64,000 bases of DNA from Candidatus Phosphoribacter baldrii (GCA_016704565.1 JADIZV010000004.1:372001-436000), one strand, 5' to 3'; numbered from the stretch's first letter, positions 53,098 through 62,807 are shown. The notes: a model not told the origin generated them from the sequence alone. Numbers and translations are program-made.

Positions 53098-53931
53098 CTA
53101 AGCCAACGAAGAGGCGTCGGACGGAGCGTCCGAGGAAGATTCCGGATCCGATGCCGAGCCCGACACGCCCTCCGCGTGGTGGGTCTCTGCCTCAGCTTCT
53201 GCTGCGGCTCGCTCGCGTCGGGCGGCCAACTCGACCCACGCCTGCTCGGCAGCAGCCTGCTCGGCCTCTTTCTTGCTGCGCCCTGCACCGTGACCGAGCA
53301 CCTCGTTGCCGACCAGGACGGCCGCGTCAAAGCTCTTCTCGTGGTCGGGCCCCGACTCGATGAGTCGATATTCGGGCGAACCGAGCGAGCCGGACGAACA
53401 CAACTCTTGCAGGCTGGTCTTCCAATCCAAACCAGCACCAAGCCCGGAAGCGGTCTTCAGCAAAGGGTCGAACAAGTGATGGACGAAGGCACCCGCAGCG
53501 ACCAGGCCACCCGAAAGGTACACCGTGCCGATGAGGGCTTCCATCGTGTCGGCGAGGATCGACGCCTTGTCCCGGCCCCCGGTGGTCTCTTCGCCGCGGC
53601 CCAGCCGGATGTAGGTGCCCAGGTCGATGGTGCGTCCGACATCGGCCAGGGCCCGCATGTTGACGACGGACGCCCGCAGTTTGGCCAGCTGACCCTCGGG
53701 GAGGTCGGGGTGCGCGGCATACAGGGTGTCGGTGATGACCAACCCAAGAACGGCGTCTCCCAGGAACTCAAGCCGCTCGTTGTTGGGCAGCCCGCCGTTC
53801 TCGTAGGCGTACGAACGATGCGTCAGAGCTCGTTCGAGCACCTCGTCGTCGACTGGTGTCCCGATGACCCCGGTGACGTAGTCGCGCAGGGTCGTCAGGG
53901 ACGGAGCCGGTCCTCCCCCGGTCTGTCCCAT
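53098..53931 (-). CDS. rnc: Ribonuclease III
   Basis: 277 residues. NNERLEFLGDAVLGLVITD is the RNase III signature, and DTMEALIGTVYL holds the second acidic pair. The dsRNA-binding domain (DWKTSLQELCSS to SKKEAEQAAAEQAW) is followed by a Ser/Ala/Glu-rich tail of about 45 residues. It processes rRNA precursors. Six bases from fpg, 13 from rpmF. Confidence 0.95.
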   Translation of the reverse strand: MGQTGGGPAPSLTTLRDYVTGVIGTPVDDEVLERALTHRSYAYENGGLPNNERLEFLGDAVLGLVITDTLYAAHPDLPEGQLAKLRASVVNMRALADVGRTIDLGTYIRLGRGEETTGGRDKASILADTMEALIGTVYLSGGLVAAGAFVHHLFDPLLKTASGLGAGLDWKTSLQELCSSGSLGSPEYRLIESGPDHEKSFDAAVLVGNEVLGHGAGRSKKEAEQAAAEQAWVELAARRERAAAEAEAETHHAEGVSGSASDPESSSDAPSDASSLA

Positions 53932-53944
53932 GACGGTGGGGGGA

Positions 53945-54139
53945 TCAGCCCTGGTGTTCGGAGCGCTCGGCAGCTGCGACGTGGCGACCCTTGTAGGTGC
54001 CGCACGACGGGCAGGCCTGGTGCGGCGGGGTCGGCTGCGAGCAGCGCGGGCAGGTCGTGAGGACGGCCGGGACGGCCTTCCAGTTGGCCCGCCGCGAGCG
54101 GGTGTTGGAGCGCGAGGTCTTCCGCTTGGGGACGGCCAC
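53945..54139 (-). CDS. rpmF: 50S ribosomal protein L32 (zinc type)
   Basis: 64 residues from GTG: AVPKRKTSRSNTRSRRANWK is the classic L32 start. CPRC and CPSC form a zinc-ribbon, so this is the zinc-containing form. It starts directly after the DUF177 stop. Confidence 0.96.
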   Translation of the reverse strand: MAVPKRKTSRSNTRSRRANWKAVPAVLTTCPRCSQPTPPHQACPSCGTYKGRHVAAAERSEHQG

Positions 54140-54140
54140 G

Positions 54141-54716
54141 TCAGGTCCTGTTCTCTTCGGGGTGGTCACTCAGCAGTCCGCCGAGCGCCGCCCATCTCGG
54201 GTCGATCGCGTCGTGTCGGTGGTCCGGGTCCTGCGCGAGGGCCGCTCCGCACTCGGAGCACAACCCCGGGCAGTCGGCACGGCACACCGGCTGGAACGGC
54301 AGTGCAGGCACCACCGCATCCCGGAGCACGGGCTGCAGGTCGACCAGATCGTCCACCAGCTCGTACACCTCGGCCTCGTCCGAACCGGCGTCCACCTCAT
54401 GGTGGTGCGCCGCCCGATCGGCATACGCGAACAGCTCCTGGAAGCTCACCTCCACGGGGAGGTTCACCGGATCCAGGCACCGCACGCATGCGCCGGTTGC
54501 CGTGGCTCGGACCGAACCACTCACGAGGACCCCCTCGGTGACGGACTCCAACCGCAACTCGATGTCGACCGGCGCTCCGGCCGGCACGGCGACGATGTCG
54601 GTGCCCAGCATTTCGGGGATCTCTACCCTCCGGGTGTGCTCCTGCATCGACCCCGGTTGGCGACGAAGATCCCTCGTGTTGAACACGAGTGGCGCGCGGG
54701 GGTCGAGGCGAGGCAT
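54141..54716 (-). CDS. DUF177/YceD family protein
   Basis: 191 residues from MPRLDPRAPLVFNTRDLRR. GACVRCLDPVNLPVEVSFQELF and the Cys-rich CRADCPGLCSECG segment match the YceD family that always precedes rpmF. Links to 23S rRNA accumulation are reported for plant and E. coli relatives. Adjacent to rpmF with one base between. Confidence 0.9.
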   Translation of the reverse strand: MPRLDPRAPLVFNTRDLRRQPGSMQEHTRRVEIPEMLGTDIVAVPAGAPVDIELRLESVTEGVLVSGSVRATATGACVRCLDPVNLPVEVSFQELFAYADRAAHHHEVDAGSDEAEVYELVDDLVDLQPVLRDAVVPALPFQPVCRADCPGLCSECGAALAQDPDHRHDAIDPRWAALGGLLSDHPEENRT

Positions 54717-54857
54717 GGCTTCCGGCTGGTCGAGGGCTCGGTCCACGCCCCGGACGGACGTAGACCGAAGAACTAGCTTACCGGACCGGCAGCGAGCGGC
54801 GCGAATCGCGCGGATCGCGGACTGCGGACGGGGCGATGTCGAGGGGGACGACCCCCG

Positions 54858-55358
54858 TCAACCGTTCCCGCCCGGCCGCTGCGGCACTGCCTCGCTCAGG
54901 GCGGCCATCACGCTGAGCGGCACCATGCCGCTGACGTCCCCACCCAGGGCGTGGACCTCTTTGATGAGGCTGCTGGAGACGTGCTCGAACTGCGGGTCGC
55001 CGGGGAGGAACACCGTCTCCACGCCCGTGAGCTGGCGGTTCATCAGCGCCATCGGCAGTTCATACGCGAAGTCGGTGCCGCTGCGCAGCCCCTTGACGAT
55101 CGCCGTCGCATCGAGCTCGCTGCAGATGTCCACCAACAGGGTGTTGGCGAACAGCGCCACCCGCACGCCGGGGAACGACCCGATGCAGTCGCGCAGGAGA
55201 GCCTCTCGCTGCTCCACCGGGAAGGTCCCCCGTTTGGCCGGGTTGTGCAGGATCGCGACGATCACCTCGTCGAACAATGTCGCTGCCCGAGTGATGACGT
55301 CGATGTGCCCATTGGTCACGGGGTCGTAGGACCCGGGGCACACCGCGCGCGTCGTCAC
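54858..55358 (-). CDS. coaD: Phosphopantetheine adenylyltransferase
   Basis: 166 residues. CPGSYDPVTNGHIDVI carries the nucleotide-binding GxxDxxxxGH motif and VSSSLIKEVHALGGDV the second. It makes dephospho-CoA in CoA synthesis. Located 21 bases downstream of rsmD, the usual pair. Confidence 0.95.
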   Translation of the reverse strand: MTTRAVCPGSYDPVTNGHIDVITRAATLFDEVIVAILHNPAKRGTFPVEQREALLRDCIGSFPGVRVALFANTLLVDICSELDATAIVKGLRSGTDFAYELPMALMNRQLTGVETVFLPGDPQFEHVSSSLIKEVHALGGDVSGMVPLSVMAALSEAVPQRPGGNG

Positions 55359-55379
55359 GCGCTCGACGCTACCAGCCGC

Positions 55380-55967
55380 TCAGGCCACCTCGTCAGGGCC
55401 GGGGGCGTCCGCGAACCACACCTTCGTCTCGCCATACCGTCGCTCGCCCGAGGCCGACAGGCCCGCCGGCCACCGGGGTTGGGCTGAGCGCCCGGACCGC
55501 TCCACCACCACGAGGGCGTCCGGAGCCAACCAGGTATGCCGCACGAGCAGCGCGAGCACATCGGCCAGTCGCTCGTCGGCGAGGTCGTAGGGCGGGTCCA
55601 CAAAGACCAGTCCGACCCGCTCGTCCGGCGAAGCGGGCCCCGTGATCAGCACCCGCTCGACCGGCTCGGCCCGCACGAGCACCCGATCCGCGAAACCCAA
55701 GGCCCGGGCGTTGGTCCGGGCGATCCCGGCCGCCCCCCGATCCGAGTCGACAAGGCTCGCCTGCACCGCCCCGCGGCTGAGCGCCTCCAGACCCAAGGCG
55801 CCGGACCCGGCATACAGGTCGAGCACCCGCGACCCGACGAGGACGTCAAGGTGCTCCAAACGCGAGAACAGGGCCTCGCGCACCCGGTCGGACGTAGGCC
55901 GGGTCGCATCACCGGGAGGGGTCGCCAGGCGCCGTCCCCCGACGCTGCCGCTGATGATGCGCGTCAT
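55380..55967 (-). CDS. rsmD: 16S rRNA (guanine966-N2)-methyltransferase
   Basis: 195 residues. MTRIISGSVGGRRLATPPG and RPTSDRVREALFS are RsmD hallmarks. VLDLYAGSGALGLEALSRG binds SAM and FVDPPYD is the catalytic DPPY motif. Its start overlaps the recG stop by one base (TGATG), indicating coupling. Confidence 0.94.
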   Translation of the reverse strand: MTRIISGSVGGRRLATPPGDATRPTSDRVREALFSRLEHLDVLVGSRVLDLYAGSGALGLEALSRGAVQASLVDSDRGAAGIARTNARALGFADRVLVRAEPVERVLITGPASPDERVGLVFVDPPYDLADERLADVLALLVRHTWLAPDALVVVERSGRSAQPRWPAGLSASGERRYGETKVWFADAPGPDEVA

Positions 55968-58207
55968 CAGCCGCGCTCCAGATAGGCGGCTTGCTCGTCG
56001 TCCAACCGAGCCGCGACCCGGGCGCGCAGGACCGGGTGGCGCTCCAGCTCGGGGTCGTCGTTGAGCAGTTCGAAGGCGTCCTCCCGGGCGTTGGCGATGA
56101 GCTCCTCGTCGTCGCGGTTGCCCATCCGCAGGAACCGCACCGAGGAGCCGCGGCCGCTCTGCCGGGCGCCGAGCACGTCCCCCTCGCGTCGCGAGGCGAG
56201 GTCCAGCCGGGACAGGGCGAACCCATCGGTCGTCGCCGCCACCGCTTCAAGTCGAGCCGCAGCGGCCGGTGTCGGCTCGCTCGTCACGAGCAGGCACAGC
56301 CCCGGGGCGCTCCCTCGGCCGATCCGGCCACGCAGCTGATGCAGCTGGGAGATGCCGAACTGCTGGGCATCCATGACGACCATGACGGTCGCGTTGGGCA
56401 CATCGACACCGACCTCGATGACCGTGGTGGCGACGAGCACGTCGATCTCCCCTCGCGCGAACGCGGTCATCACCCGCTCCTTCGCGTCGGAGTCCAGTCG
56501 CCCGTGCAGGACCGCGGTCCGTAGCCCCGCGAGGGCGGGCTCGGCAGCCAGACGATCGTGGACGGCATACACGCCGGCGAGGGGGCGGGCAACGGCGCCA
56601 GAGGGTATGCCGCCCTCCCCCACCTCCTCGGGTCCATCCCCCCAGCCGGCGTCCTCGTCGGAGGTGTCGCCGGTGAGGGTCGAGCCGTCCGTGGGGTCGC
56701 CGATCTTCGGGCACACGACGTAGGCCTGATGGCCGCGCGCCACCTCCTCGGCGACCCGGGCCCAGGCGCGATCGATCCAGCCCGGGCGAGCCTCGTCGAC
56801 GACGTGGGTCTGGATCGGCTGGCGCCCGGCCGGCAGCTCGGTGAGGGTCGCGGTCTCCATGTCGCCGAAGACCGTCATCGCGACGGTCCGCGGGATCGGC
56901 GTGGCGGTCATGACGAGCAGGTGCGGCGGCGTGCGGCCCTTCTCCCGCAACGCATCTCGCTGCTCGACGCCGAACCGGTGTTGCTCGTCCACGACGACCA
57001 ACGCGAGGTCGAAAAACGTCACGTGCTTCTGGATGAGCGCGTGGGTGCCGACGACGATCCCAGCGTCACCAGTCACCGCGTCGTTGAGCGCGGATCGACG
57101 GGCCGCCGTCGACTGGCTTCCCGTGAGCAGGGCGACCTTGGTGCCCAGCTCCGACCCGCCGAGCATCCCGCCCATCGCCAGATCGCCGAGCAGGGCCGTG
57201 ATCGAGCGATGGTGCTGGGCCGCGAGGACCTCCGTAGGAGCCAGCAGAGCGGCCTGGCCGCCCGCGTCGACGACCGCGAGCATGGCTCGCAGCGCGACGA
57301 CGGTCTTGCCCGATCCGACCTCGCCCTGCAACAGGCGGTGCATCGGCCGATCGGCAGCGAGCTCGGCGGCGATGAGGTCGCCGACCTCGCGTTGGCCTGC
57401 CGTCAAGGTGAACGGCATCCGGGCGTCGAAGGCCGCGAGCAGGCCGTTGGCACGCGGCATACGGGCGCTTGTGTGCAGCGCCTGCGCGGCGCGACGGCGC
57501 TGTCCGAGGATCGTCTGCAGGACGAACGCCTCGTCATAGCGAAGGCGCCGCATCCCGGGGCGGACGTCATCCTCCAGCCGCGGTCGGTGGATGAGCTCCA
57601 GGGCGTCGCGGCGGCCGAGCAACCCGCGACGCAGCCGGACTGCGGCTGGCAACGGCTCGCGGACCTCCTCGACGCAGTCCAGGACCAGGGCCATCGTGGT
57701 GCGCAGCACGAACGAGGTGACCTTGCCCGTCGCGGAGTAGACCGGCACCTGATGGGTGCGCAGGTAGTCGGCCCGCTCGGCGGACAGCCCCTCCTCCAAC
57801 AGTTCCTTCTCGGGGTGGGTGAGCTGGCGTCGCCGTCCATATCGGGTCACCGTCCCGGCGAACACACCCCATAGTCCGGCCCGCAATCCGAAGTCGTACT
57901 TGTGCTTGCTGAAGAAGGTGAGGTCAAGTTCGTTCCGGCCGTCGGTGACGACCGCGGTGCAGCGGAACCCGCGGCGTTGGCGCATCGGCACGACCGAGAC
58001 CGACGCGACCTCGGCGACGACCATGACGTCCTCGCCCTCGCGCAGCTCCCCCAGGTCGGTCAGCTGGTTGGGCGGCAGATAGGCGCGCGGGACGAACTCC
58101 AGCAGGTCACCGACCGTCTGCAGCCCCTTGTTCTTGGCCAATGCCTCGGCCTGCGCCGGCTTGACGACGCGCCGCAGCGGGGTGTCCTCGGTGTATGCCG
58201 CGAGCAT
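55967..58207 (-). CDS. recG: ATP-dependent DNA helicase RecG
   Basis: 746 residues. The N-terminal OB/wedge domain (about 60-160) is followed by helicase motifs: QGEVGSGKTVVALRAML (I), VVDEQHRFGVEQR (II, DEQH form), MTATPIPRT (III), VATTVIEVGVDVPNA (V) and QLRGRIGRGS (VI). It remodels stalled forks and branched DNA. An insertion of about 40 residues (GDPTDGSTLTGDTSDEDAGW region) separates two motifs and looks disordered. Confidence 0.95.
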   Translation of the reverse strand: MLAAYTEDTPLRRVVKPAQAEALAKNKGLQTVGDLLEFVPRAYLPPNQLTDLGELREGEDVMVVAEVASVSVVPMRQRRGFRCTAVVTDGRNELDLTFFSKHKYDFGLRAGLWGVFAGTVTRYGRRRQLTHPEKELLEEGLSAERADYLRTHQVPVYSATGKVTSFVLRTTMALVLDCVEEVREPLPAAVRLRRGLLGRRDALELIHRPRLEDDVRPGMRRLRYDEAFVLQTILGQRRRAAQALHTSARMPRANGLLAAFDARMPFTLTAGQREVGDLIAAELAADRPMHRLLQGEVGSGKTVVALRAMLAVVDAGGQAALLAPTEVLAAQHHRSITALLGDLAMGGMLGGSELGTKVALLTGSQSTAARRSALNDAVTGDAGIVVGTHALIQKHVTFFDLALVVVDEQHRFGVEQRDALREKGRTPPHLLVMTATPIPRTVAMTVFGDMETATLTELPAGRQPIQTHVVDEARPGWIDRAWARVAEEVARGHQAYVVCPKIGDPTDGSTLTGDTSDEDAGWGDGPEEVGEGGIPSGAVARPLAGVYAVHDRLAAEPALAGLRTAVLHGRLDSDAKERVMTAFARGEIDVLVATTVIEVGVDVPNATVMVVMDAQQFGISQLHQLRGRIGRGSAPGLCLLVTSEPTPAAAARLEAVAATTDGFALSRLDLASRREGDVLGARQSGRGSSVRFLRMGNRDDEELIANAREDAFELLNDDPELERHPVLRARVAARLDDEQAAYLERG

Positions 58208-58211
58208 CGGC

Positions 58212-59921
58212 TCACTCGACGCCCAGCAGCAGCGGATAGAGCGGCTGCATGCCGTGGATGAAGGTCACCTCAAGGTCGCGGCGGCGAATTCGGGCCGCGG
58301 CGACGACCGCTGACGCGAGGTCGGCCGGCGCGTCGTCCCCGCTGATGACGGTGAGCAGCTCGCCGTCGTCACCCAGCAGCATCTCGACGACCTGCCCGGC
58401 GACGTCGTAGAGGTCCGAGCCGATGATCGCGAAGTCGCCTTGGACGACCCCGAGGACGTCGCCGACGTGGCAGACACCCGCCGAGGTGAGCGCCTCCTTG
58501 CGCGAGATCGTCACTGCGCCGTGGCGCGTGGCGGCGGACGCCTCGGTCATCGCCTCGGCGTTGGTCTCCAGGTCGGTCTGCGCGTCGAACACCGCGAGCG
58601 CCGCAATGCCCTGGACCGCGGTGCGGGATCGCACGACCCGGACCTGCTGGCCGCCCTCGACCGCTGCTCGGGCCGCCGCTTGCGCGGCCATCTCGGTGTC
58701 GCCGTCATTCGGCAGGACGATGACCTGCCCAGCGCCGCTCGCGCGGATCGCCTCGAGGACCTGTCCCGCCGAGGCTCGGCGGCCCGGTCCGCTCATGACG
58801 ACCGTCGCGCCCGCAGCGCGGAACACCTCCGCGATGCCCTCCCCCGCCGCGCAGGCCACCACGGCCAGGGCCGCCGGGTCGGGGGCATGGCGGATCTGGT
58901 CGCCGAAGTGGGTGACGACGATCCGATGCGGGCGCCCGGCCTCGACCCCGGCCTCGATCGCCGCCCCTGGGTCATCAACGTGGACATGGACGTTCCAGGT
59001 GCCCTCCGCGCCCACGATGAGCAACGAGTCACCCACGCTCGCCAAGCGGGCCCGCAGGACGCCCACGCGCTCCTCATCGCTGTCGCTGAGCAGATACATG
59101 ACCTCGTATGCCGGTCCCTCACCGCCATCGTCGCCGCTGGCCGCCGCGTGTCCCCGGGCGGGCACGACCGGCCGGGACCAGCCCAGGTGTCGACGCAAAG
59201 GGTCGTCATCGGCCTGCGGCGGCTGGCCCTGGATGACCCGGGCCAAGGCCTCGATAAGCAACAGGTAGCCCGCGCCACCGGCGTCGACCACGCCGGCTCG
59301 GGCCAGGGCCGGCAGCTGCGACGGCGTGCGTTCTAGCGCCTCCGCAGCGGTCGAGGCGGCCAGCGAGATGGCGTCGGCGAGCGGCATACCGGGCTGCGCG
59401 TCGGCCCGCGCACGCAGGACGGTCGCCACGGCCCGCGAGACCGACAGGATGGTGCCTTCCTTGGGCTCGGTGACCGCCCGCCAGGCCAGATGGTCAGCGC
59501 GGGCGAACGCCCCGGCCAGGCCCGCGCCGTCCAGGGACTCGCTGCCGGTGTCGACGACGTGCTCGGCGAACCCGCGGAAGAGCTGGCTGAGGATGACGCC
59601 GGAGTTGCCGCGGGCGGTGAGCAGCATCGCGCGGGACATCTCACGGCACATCACTTGCAGGCTCGGCATCGTCACCGACCCGATCGGGATGTCGCGGGAG
59701 ATCGCCGTCCGAGCCGCGTCCAGTGCCGCGTCGAGGGTGAGGTAGAGGTTGGTCCCGGTGTCGCCGTCGGGCACGGGGAAGACGTTGAGGGCGTCGATCT
59801 CGGCTCGGGCCGACGCGAACGACGAGCGCGCCACGGCGGCCCACCGCAGGAAGCCACCCGCGTCGAGGGTCGAGAGGACCCGACGTCGGCGCTCCACCGG
59901 CGGCTGGACTGGCTCGGGCAT
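58212..59921 (-). CDS. DAK2-domain protein (fatty-acid-kinase FakA-like)
   Basis: 569 residues from MPEPVQPPVERRR, with GGGAGG five bases before the ATG. The DAK2 nucleotide-binding domain has LNVFPVPDGDTGTNLYLT and LLTARGNSGVILSQLFRGF. The middle and C-terminal parts match the FakA-type extension (VIVLPNDGDTEMAAQAA; VCHVGDVLGVVQGDFAIIG). FakA phosphorylates fatty acids bound to FakB/DegV proteins; no DegV gene is in the window. Next to recG in its usual actinobacterial place. Confidence 0.88.
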   Translation of the reverse strand: MPEPVQPPVERRRRVLSTLDAGGFLRWAAVARSSFASARAEIDALNVFPVPDGDTGTNLYLTLDAALDAARTAISRDIPIGSVTMPSLQVMCREMSRAMLLTARGNSGVILSQLFRGFAEHVVDTGSESLDGAGLAGAFARADHLAWRAVTEPKEGTILSVSRAVATVLRARADAQPGMPLADAISLAASTAAEALERTPSQLPALARAGVVDAGGAGYLLLIEALARVIQGQPPQADDDPLRRHLGWSRPVVPARGHAAASGDDGGEGPAYEVMYLLSDSDEERVGVLRARLASVGDSLLIVGAEGTWNVHVHVDDPGAAIEAGVEAGRPHRIVVTHFGDQIRHAPDPAALAVVACAAGEGIAEVFRAAGATVVMSGPGRRASAGQVLEAIRASGAGQVIVLPNDGDTEMAAQAAARAAVEGGQQVRVVRSRTAVQGIAALAVFDAQTDLETNAEAMTEASAATRHGAVTISRKEALTSAGVCHVGDVLGVVQGDFAIIGSDLYDVAGQVVEMLLGDDGELLTVISGDDAPADLASAVVAAARIRRRDLEVTFIHGMQPLYPLLLGVE

Positions 59922-60053
59922 CGGACCTCCCTGCACACGGTTGCGGATCTGGTTGACGCCGGCGAAGGCTGCGGTTCAGGCTCGAGCGGGCCACGGGTGT
60001 GAGGACGTGGGCGGCGCGTCGTCGGTCAGCCTAGCCATCGCCAGCCTCGCGTT

Positions 60054-60083
60054 TTGGCCTCGGCGCGCCCGCTCGGCTATTCT
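60054..60083 (+). promoter_or_regulatory. Candidate rpmB promoter
   Basis: TTGGCC and TATTCT separated by 18 bases read toward rpmB, leaving a leader of about 110 bases. A perfect TTGACA follows at 60083-60088 but lacks a good -10 partner. By-eye assignment only. Confidence 0.35.
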
Positions 60084-60200
60084 TGACAAGTTGCCCTGTC
60101 CGGTGGGGCGGCGCGCCCTAGGCGCGCGGCATACCGGCGCGGGGCCCCCGACATCCCAGACCGCGGGTTCGACCCCGCACCAGAGCATCAGGAGAGACCC

Positions 60201-60389
60201 GTGGCAGCCACTTGCGACGTTTGCGGCAAGGGACCGGGCTTCGGTCACAGCATCTCGCACTCGCACCGCCGCACCAAGCGGCGCTGGAACCCCAACATCC
60301 AGCGGGTCAAGGCCCTCATCAACGGCGTCACCCCCAAGCGGGTCAACGTCTGCACGTCGTGCCTCAAGGCCGGCAAGGTCACCCGCTGA
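60201..60389 (+). CDS. rpmB: 50S ribosomal protein L28 (zinc type)
   Basis: 62 residues from GTG with AGGAGA upstream. AATCDVCGKGPGFG and CTSCLKAGKV provide the two Cys pairs of the zinc-containing form; SHSHRRTKRRWNPNIQ is the family core. It is rightward, divergent from the DAK2 gene, and followed by a strong hairpin. Confidence 0.96.
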   Translation: MAATCDVCGKGPGFGHSISHSHRRTKRRWNPNIQRVKALINGVTPKRVNVCTSCLKAGKVTR

Positions 60390-60409
60390 GCGGTTGACCG
60401 CCTCGGCTC

Positions 60410-60444
60410 CGAAGGCCGGCTCCCCTCGTGGGAGTCGGCCTTCG
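60410..60444. terminator. Hairpin terminator between rpmB and thiL
   Basis: CGAAGGCCGGCTCCC and GGGAGTCGGCCTTCG pair over 15 bases with one mismatch and a five-base loop. It lies 20 bases past the rpmB stop and six bases past the convergent thiL stop, so it can serve both. Confidence 0.85.
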
Positions 60445-60450
60445 CCGTTG

Positions 60451-61425
60451 TCAGGCCCGGAAGTGGTCCCACCCGCCAGGCAGCTGCGGTATGCCGTCCA
60501 GCAGCACCCCAGCCCCCTCGCGGACCGCGCCGATCACCGTCCAGGCCGTCGGCACCTGGCCCGGCGGGAAGCACGCTAGTAGTGAGTGCTCCTCCCCGCC
60601 GCTGAGCACGCACTCCCACGCGGTGTCGGGGCCGACTGCGTTGGCGAGCTGGGCGGCATACGGGGCAAGTGCCTCGCGAGAGAAATCCAGGGCGACGGCG
60701 CTGGCGCTCGCAACGCGGGAGCCGTCACGCAACAACCCGTCCGAGATGTCGAGCATTCCTCGTGCCCCCGCGATGGCTGCCACCGGCCCCTCCGCCAGCG
60801 GCGGTTGCGGACGACGTTGGGCGGCCACGAGCTCCGGGCCCAGCTCGGCGCGTTGCTTCTGCAGCAACACCAACCCTGCCGCCGAGCGGCCCAACGTCCC
60901 GGCCACCGCGACGAGGTCACCAGGCTGCGCCCCAGAGCGAAGCACGGGAGGTCGCCCGTCAAGCGTGCCCAGGGCGGTCACCGAGACGGCCAGCACGCCG
61001 CTCGGCGCTGACGAGAGGTCCCCGCCGAGGACTCCCGCGCCCGCCGCGCGAGCCGCCTCCCCGAAGCCGTCAGCGAAGCCTTCCACCCAGGCGACCGGCG
61101 TCGCGGGGTCGGCGAGCAGCGTGACGACCAGCCCCAGCGGGCGCCCGCCCATGGCGGCGACATCCGCGAGGTTCTGGGCGACGATCTTGGCGCCGACATC
61201 CTGTGGGGTCGACCACTCGTCCCGCCAGTCCCGGCCGCGCACGGCTGCGTCCGTCGTGACGATGGTCGCCTCGTCGCACCGCACCACGGCGGTGTCGTCC
61301 CCGGGGCCGACGAGCACGCCCACGCCCCGCGGCATCCGGGGGATGATCCGAGCCAGCAACTGCTCCTCGGTCAGTTGCGCCAGGGTCATCGGACTGGCCA
61401 TCACCCTCGGCCGCCGTGCTGCCAC
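60451..61425 (-). CDS. thiL: Thiamine-monophosphate kinase
   Basis: 324 residues from GTG (VAARRPRVMASPM), chosen because GAGGAG sits nine bases upstream; ATG at 61401 is an alternative. The N-terminal metal/ATP segment GVGVLVGPGDDTAVV, TTDAAVRGRDW, GGDLSSAPSG, MLDISDGLLRD and SGGEEHSLL match ThiL. It phosphorylates thiamine-P to thiamine diphosphate. Upstream frame to 61773 is open but not ThiL-like. Confidence 0.93.
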   Translation of the reverse strand: MAARRPRVMASPMTLAQLTEEQLLARIIPRMPRGVGVLVGPGDDTAVVRCDEATIVTTDAAVRGRDWRDEWSTPQDVGAKIVAQNLADVAAMGGRPLGLVVTLLADPATPVAWVEGFADGFGEAARAAGAGVLGGDLSSAPSGVLAVSVTALGTLDGRPPVLRSGAQPGDLVAVAGTLGRSAAGLVLLQKQRAELGPELVAAQRRPQPPLAEGPVAAIAGARGMLDISDGLLRDGSRVASASAVALDFSREALAPYAAQLANAVGPDTAWECVLSGGEEHSLLACFPPGQVPTAWTVIGAVREGAGVLLDGIPQLPGGWDHFRA

Positions 61426-61545
61426 GTTCTTCTCCTCATCCGGGACGACGAAACCCCACTCGGCACGGTAGCGTCTGGGGGACGGGTCGAGGACGACCCG
61501 AGCGGGCAACCGCCCGCCAGACCCCTCGACAAGTGAGGTTGCTCC

Positions 61546-61779
61546 GTGGTCCAGGCATACATCCTGATCCAGACCGAGGTCGGCAAGTCCGCGTCGGTCG
61601 CCGAGGCGATCCGCGAGGTGGCGGGCGTCGCGTCCGCCGAGGACGTCACCGGCCCCTACGACGTCATCGCCCGCGTCGAGGCCAACACGGTCGACGAGCT
61701 CGGCAAGTTGGTCATCGCCCGCATTCAGGACGTCCCCGGCATCACCCGCACGCTCACGTGCACCGTGGTGCACATCTGA
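61546..61779 (+). CDS. Lrp/AsnC ligand-binding-domain protein
   Basis: 77 residues from GTG with GAGG upstream. It is a stand-alone RAM (Lrp ligand-binding) domain: VQAYILIQTEVGKSASVAEAI, GPYDVIARVEA and VPGITRTLTCTVV. There is no DNA-binding part. Such proteins may form oligomers that bind amino acids and modulate others. Divergent from thiL, as in related genomes. Confidence 0.9.
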   Translation: MVQAYILIQTEVGKSASVAEAIREVAGVASAEDVTGPYDVIARVEANTVDELGKLVIARIQDVPGITRTLTCTVVHI

Positions 61780-62279
61780 GCCGTCGCGCGCGAGGCTCCC
61801 TGGGGCGGCACACCGGCACCGGCCGGTATGCCGCCCTGCTCACTCTCGCCGTCCCCCTCCTGGGCGCCGCGGTCGGGTGTTCGAGCCCGGGGGCTGCCCC
61901 GGTCGCCGTGACGTTGCCGACCGGGGCCGCCAGCCCCGCCTGTCAGGCGTTGGGTGGTCTCTGGCCCAGCACGGTCGGCTCGCTGCAGCCTCGCCCGGTG
62001 AGCGTCGATAGCCCTGCCGCTCGGGCTTGGGGTGACCCGGCGGTCGTCGCCATCTGCGGCTATGAGCCACCGGGGCCGTCGACGCTCGAGTGTGTCGCCG
62101 TCGACGGGGTCGACTGGATCGTCCAACGGCGTTCCGACGGCGTCCAGTTCACCACCTACGGGCGTTCGCCGGTCATGGACGTCTTGGTGCCCGCGGCATA
62201 CGCGCCTGAGCCGTTGCTGCTGCCGGCGTTTAGCGCGGCGGCGCGGTCTCTGCCCGACACCGGACGGCACTGCCAGTAG
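61758..62279 (+). CDS. DUF3515 family lipoprotein
   Basis: About 173 residues. A hydrophobic signal (YAALLTLAVPLLGAAVGCSS) ends in a lipobox-like Cys. The rest matches DUF3515: VAICGYEPPGPSTLECVAVDGVDW and VPAAYAPEPLLLPAFSAAA. There is no ATG near the signal; GTG at 61758 overlaps the upstream gene by 22 bases and CTG/other starts are possible. Usually found between ddl and thiL; function unknown. Confidence 0.75.
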   Translation: MHRGAHLSRRARGSLGRHTGTGRYAALLTLAVPLLGAAVGCSSPGAAPVAVTLPTGAASPACQALGGLWPSTVGSLQPRPVSVDSPAARAWGDPAVVAICGYEPPGPSTLECVAVDGVDWIVQRRSDGVQFTTYGRSPVMDVLVPAAYAPEPLLLPAFSAAARSLPDTGRHCQ

Positions 62280-62807
62280 CCGCCGGACAGCGGGTGGGCG
62301 GAGACACGGGTGAACGATGCCGGTTGACGTTGGCGCGCCAGCTCGAACGGGGCCATCTCGTGGCCAACGATTCGGATGGACAACCACCCGGACGCGGACG
62401 GTTGCGCGCTCACAGGGTCGCCGGGCGCACGTCATCTTGAGGCCCCTGCCAGACCGTCTGACACGACCACCCACCATGACTGTCAACCGAACCCTGGGCA
62501 GGGCCCGCCAATGCGGAAAAAGCCCAATGAGTGTCAGGATTCGCTTGAGTCGGTGCCGTGCGGCGTGGATACCGGGCGAGACAACCACACACAACCCCAG
62601 ACGGTGATCGAGGAACTCAAGCAAAGAGTCACGGACGCCAACAAGAGGGAATCGGATGAGCCATGTCCAATTAGGGTTCTAGCCGAGGCTACCATCAAAC
62701 TCGGGCCGACAACGACCCATGACAGGTACCTTCGGGAGTTGATTCCGTCCTTCCATATCCTCCGTCGCGGCATCCGACGATATTCCTGGAATCGCCGTCT
62801 GCATCTT
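62280..62807. other. Gene-poor junction into a low-GC segment
   Basis: 528 bases without a confident gene. Base composition drops from about 62500 onward. Open frames exist on both strands, but none resembles a protein I recognise and none has a good ribosome binding site. This looks like the boundary of acquired DNA. Confidence 0.5.

Noticed and set aside
60150..60182. tRNA fragment suggested by GCGGGTTCGACCCCGC before rpmB
   Set aside because: T-stem pairing is imperfect and no acceptor, D or anticodon arms can be drawn upstream.
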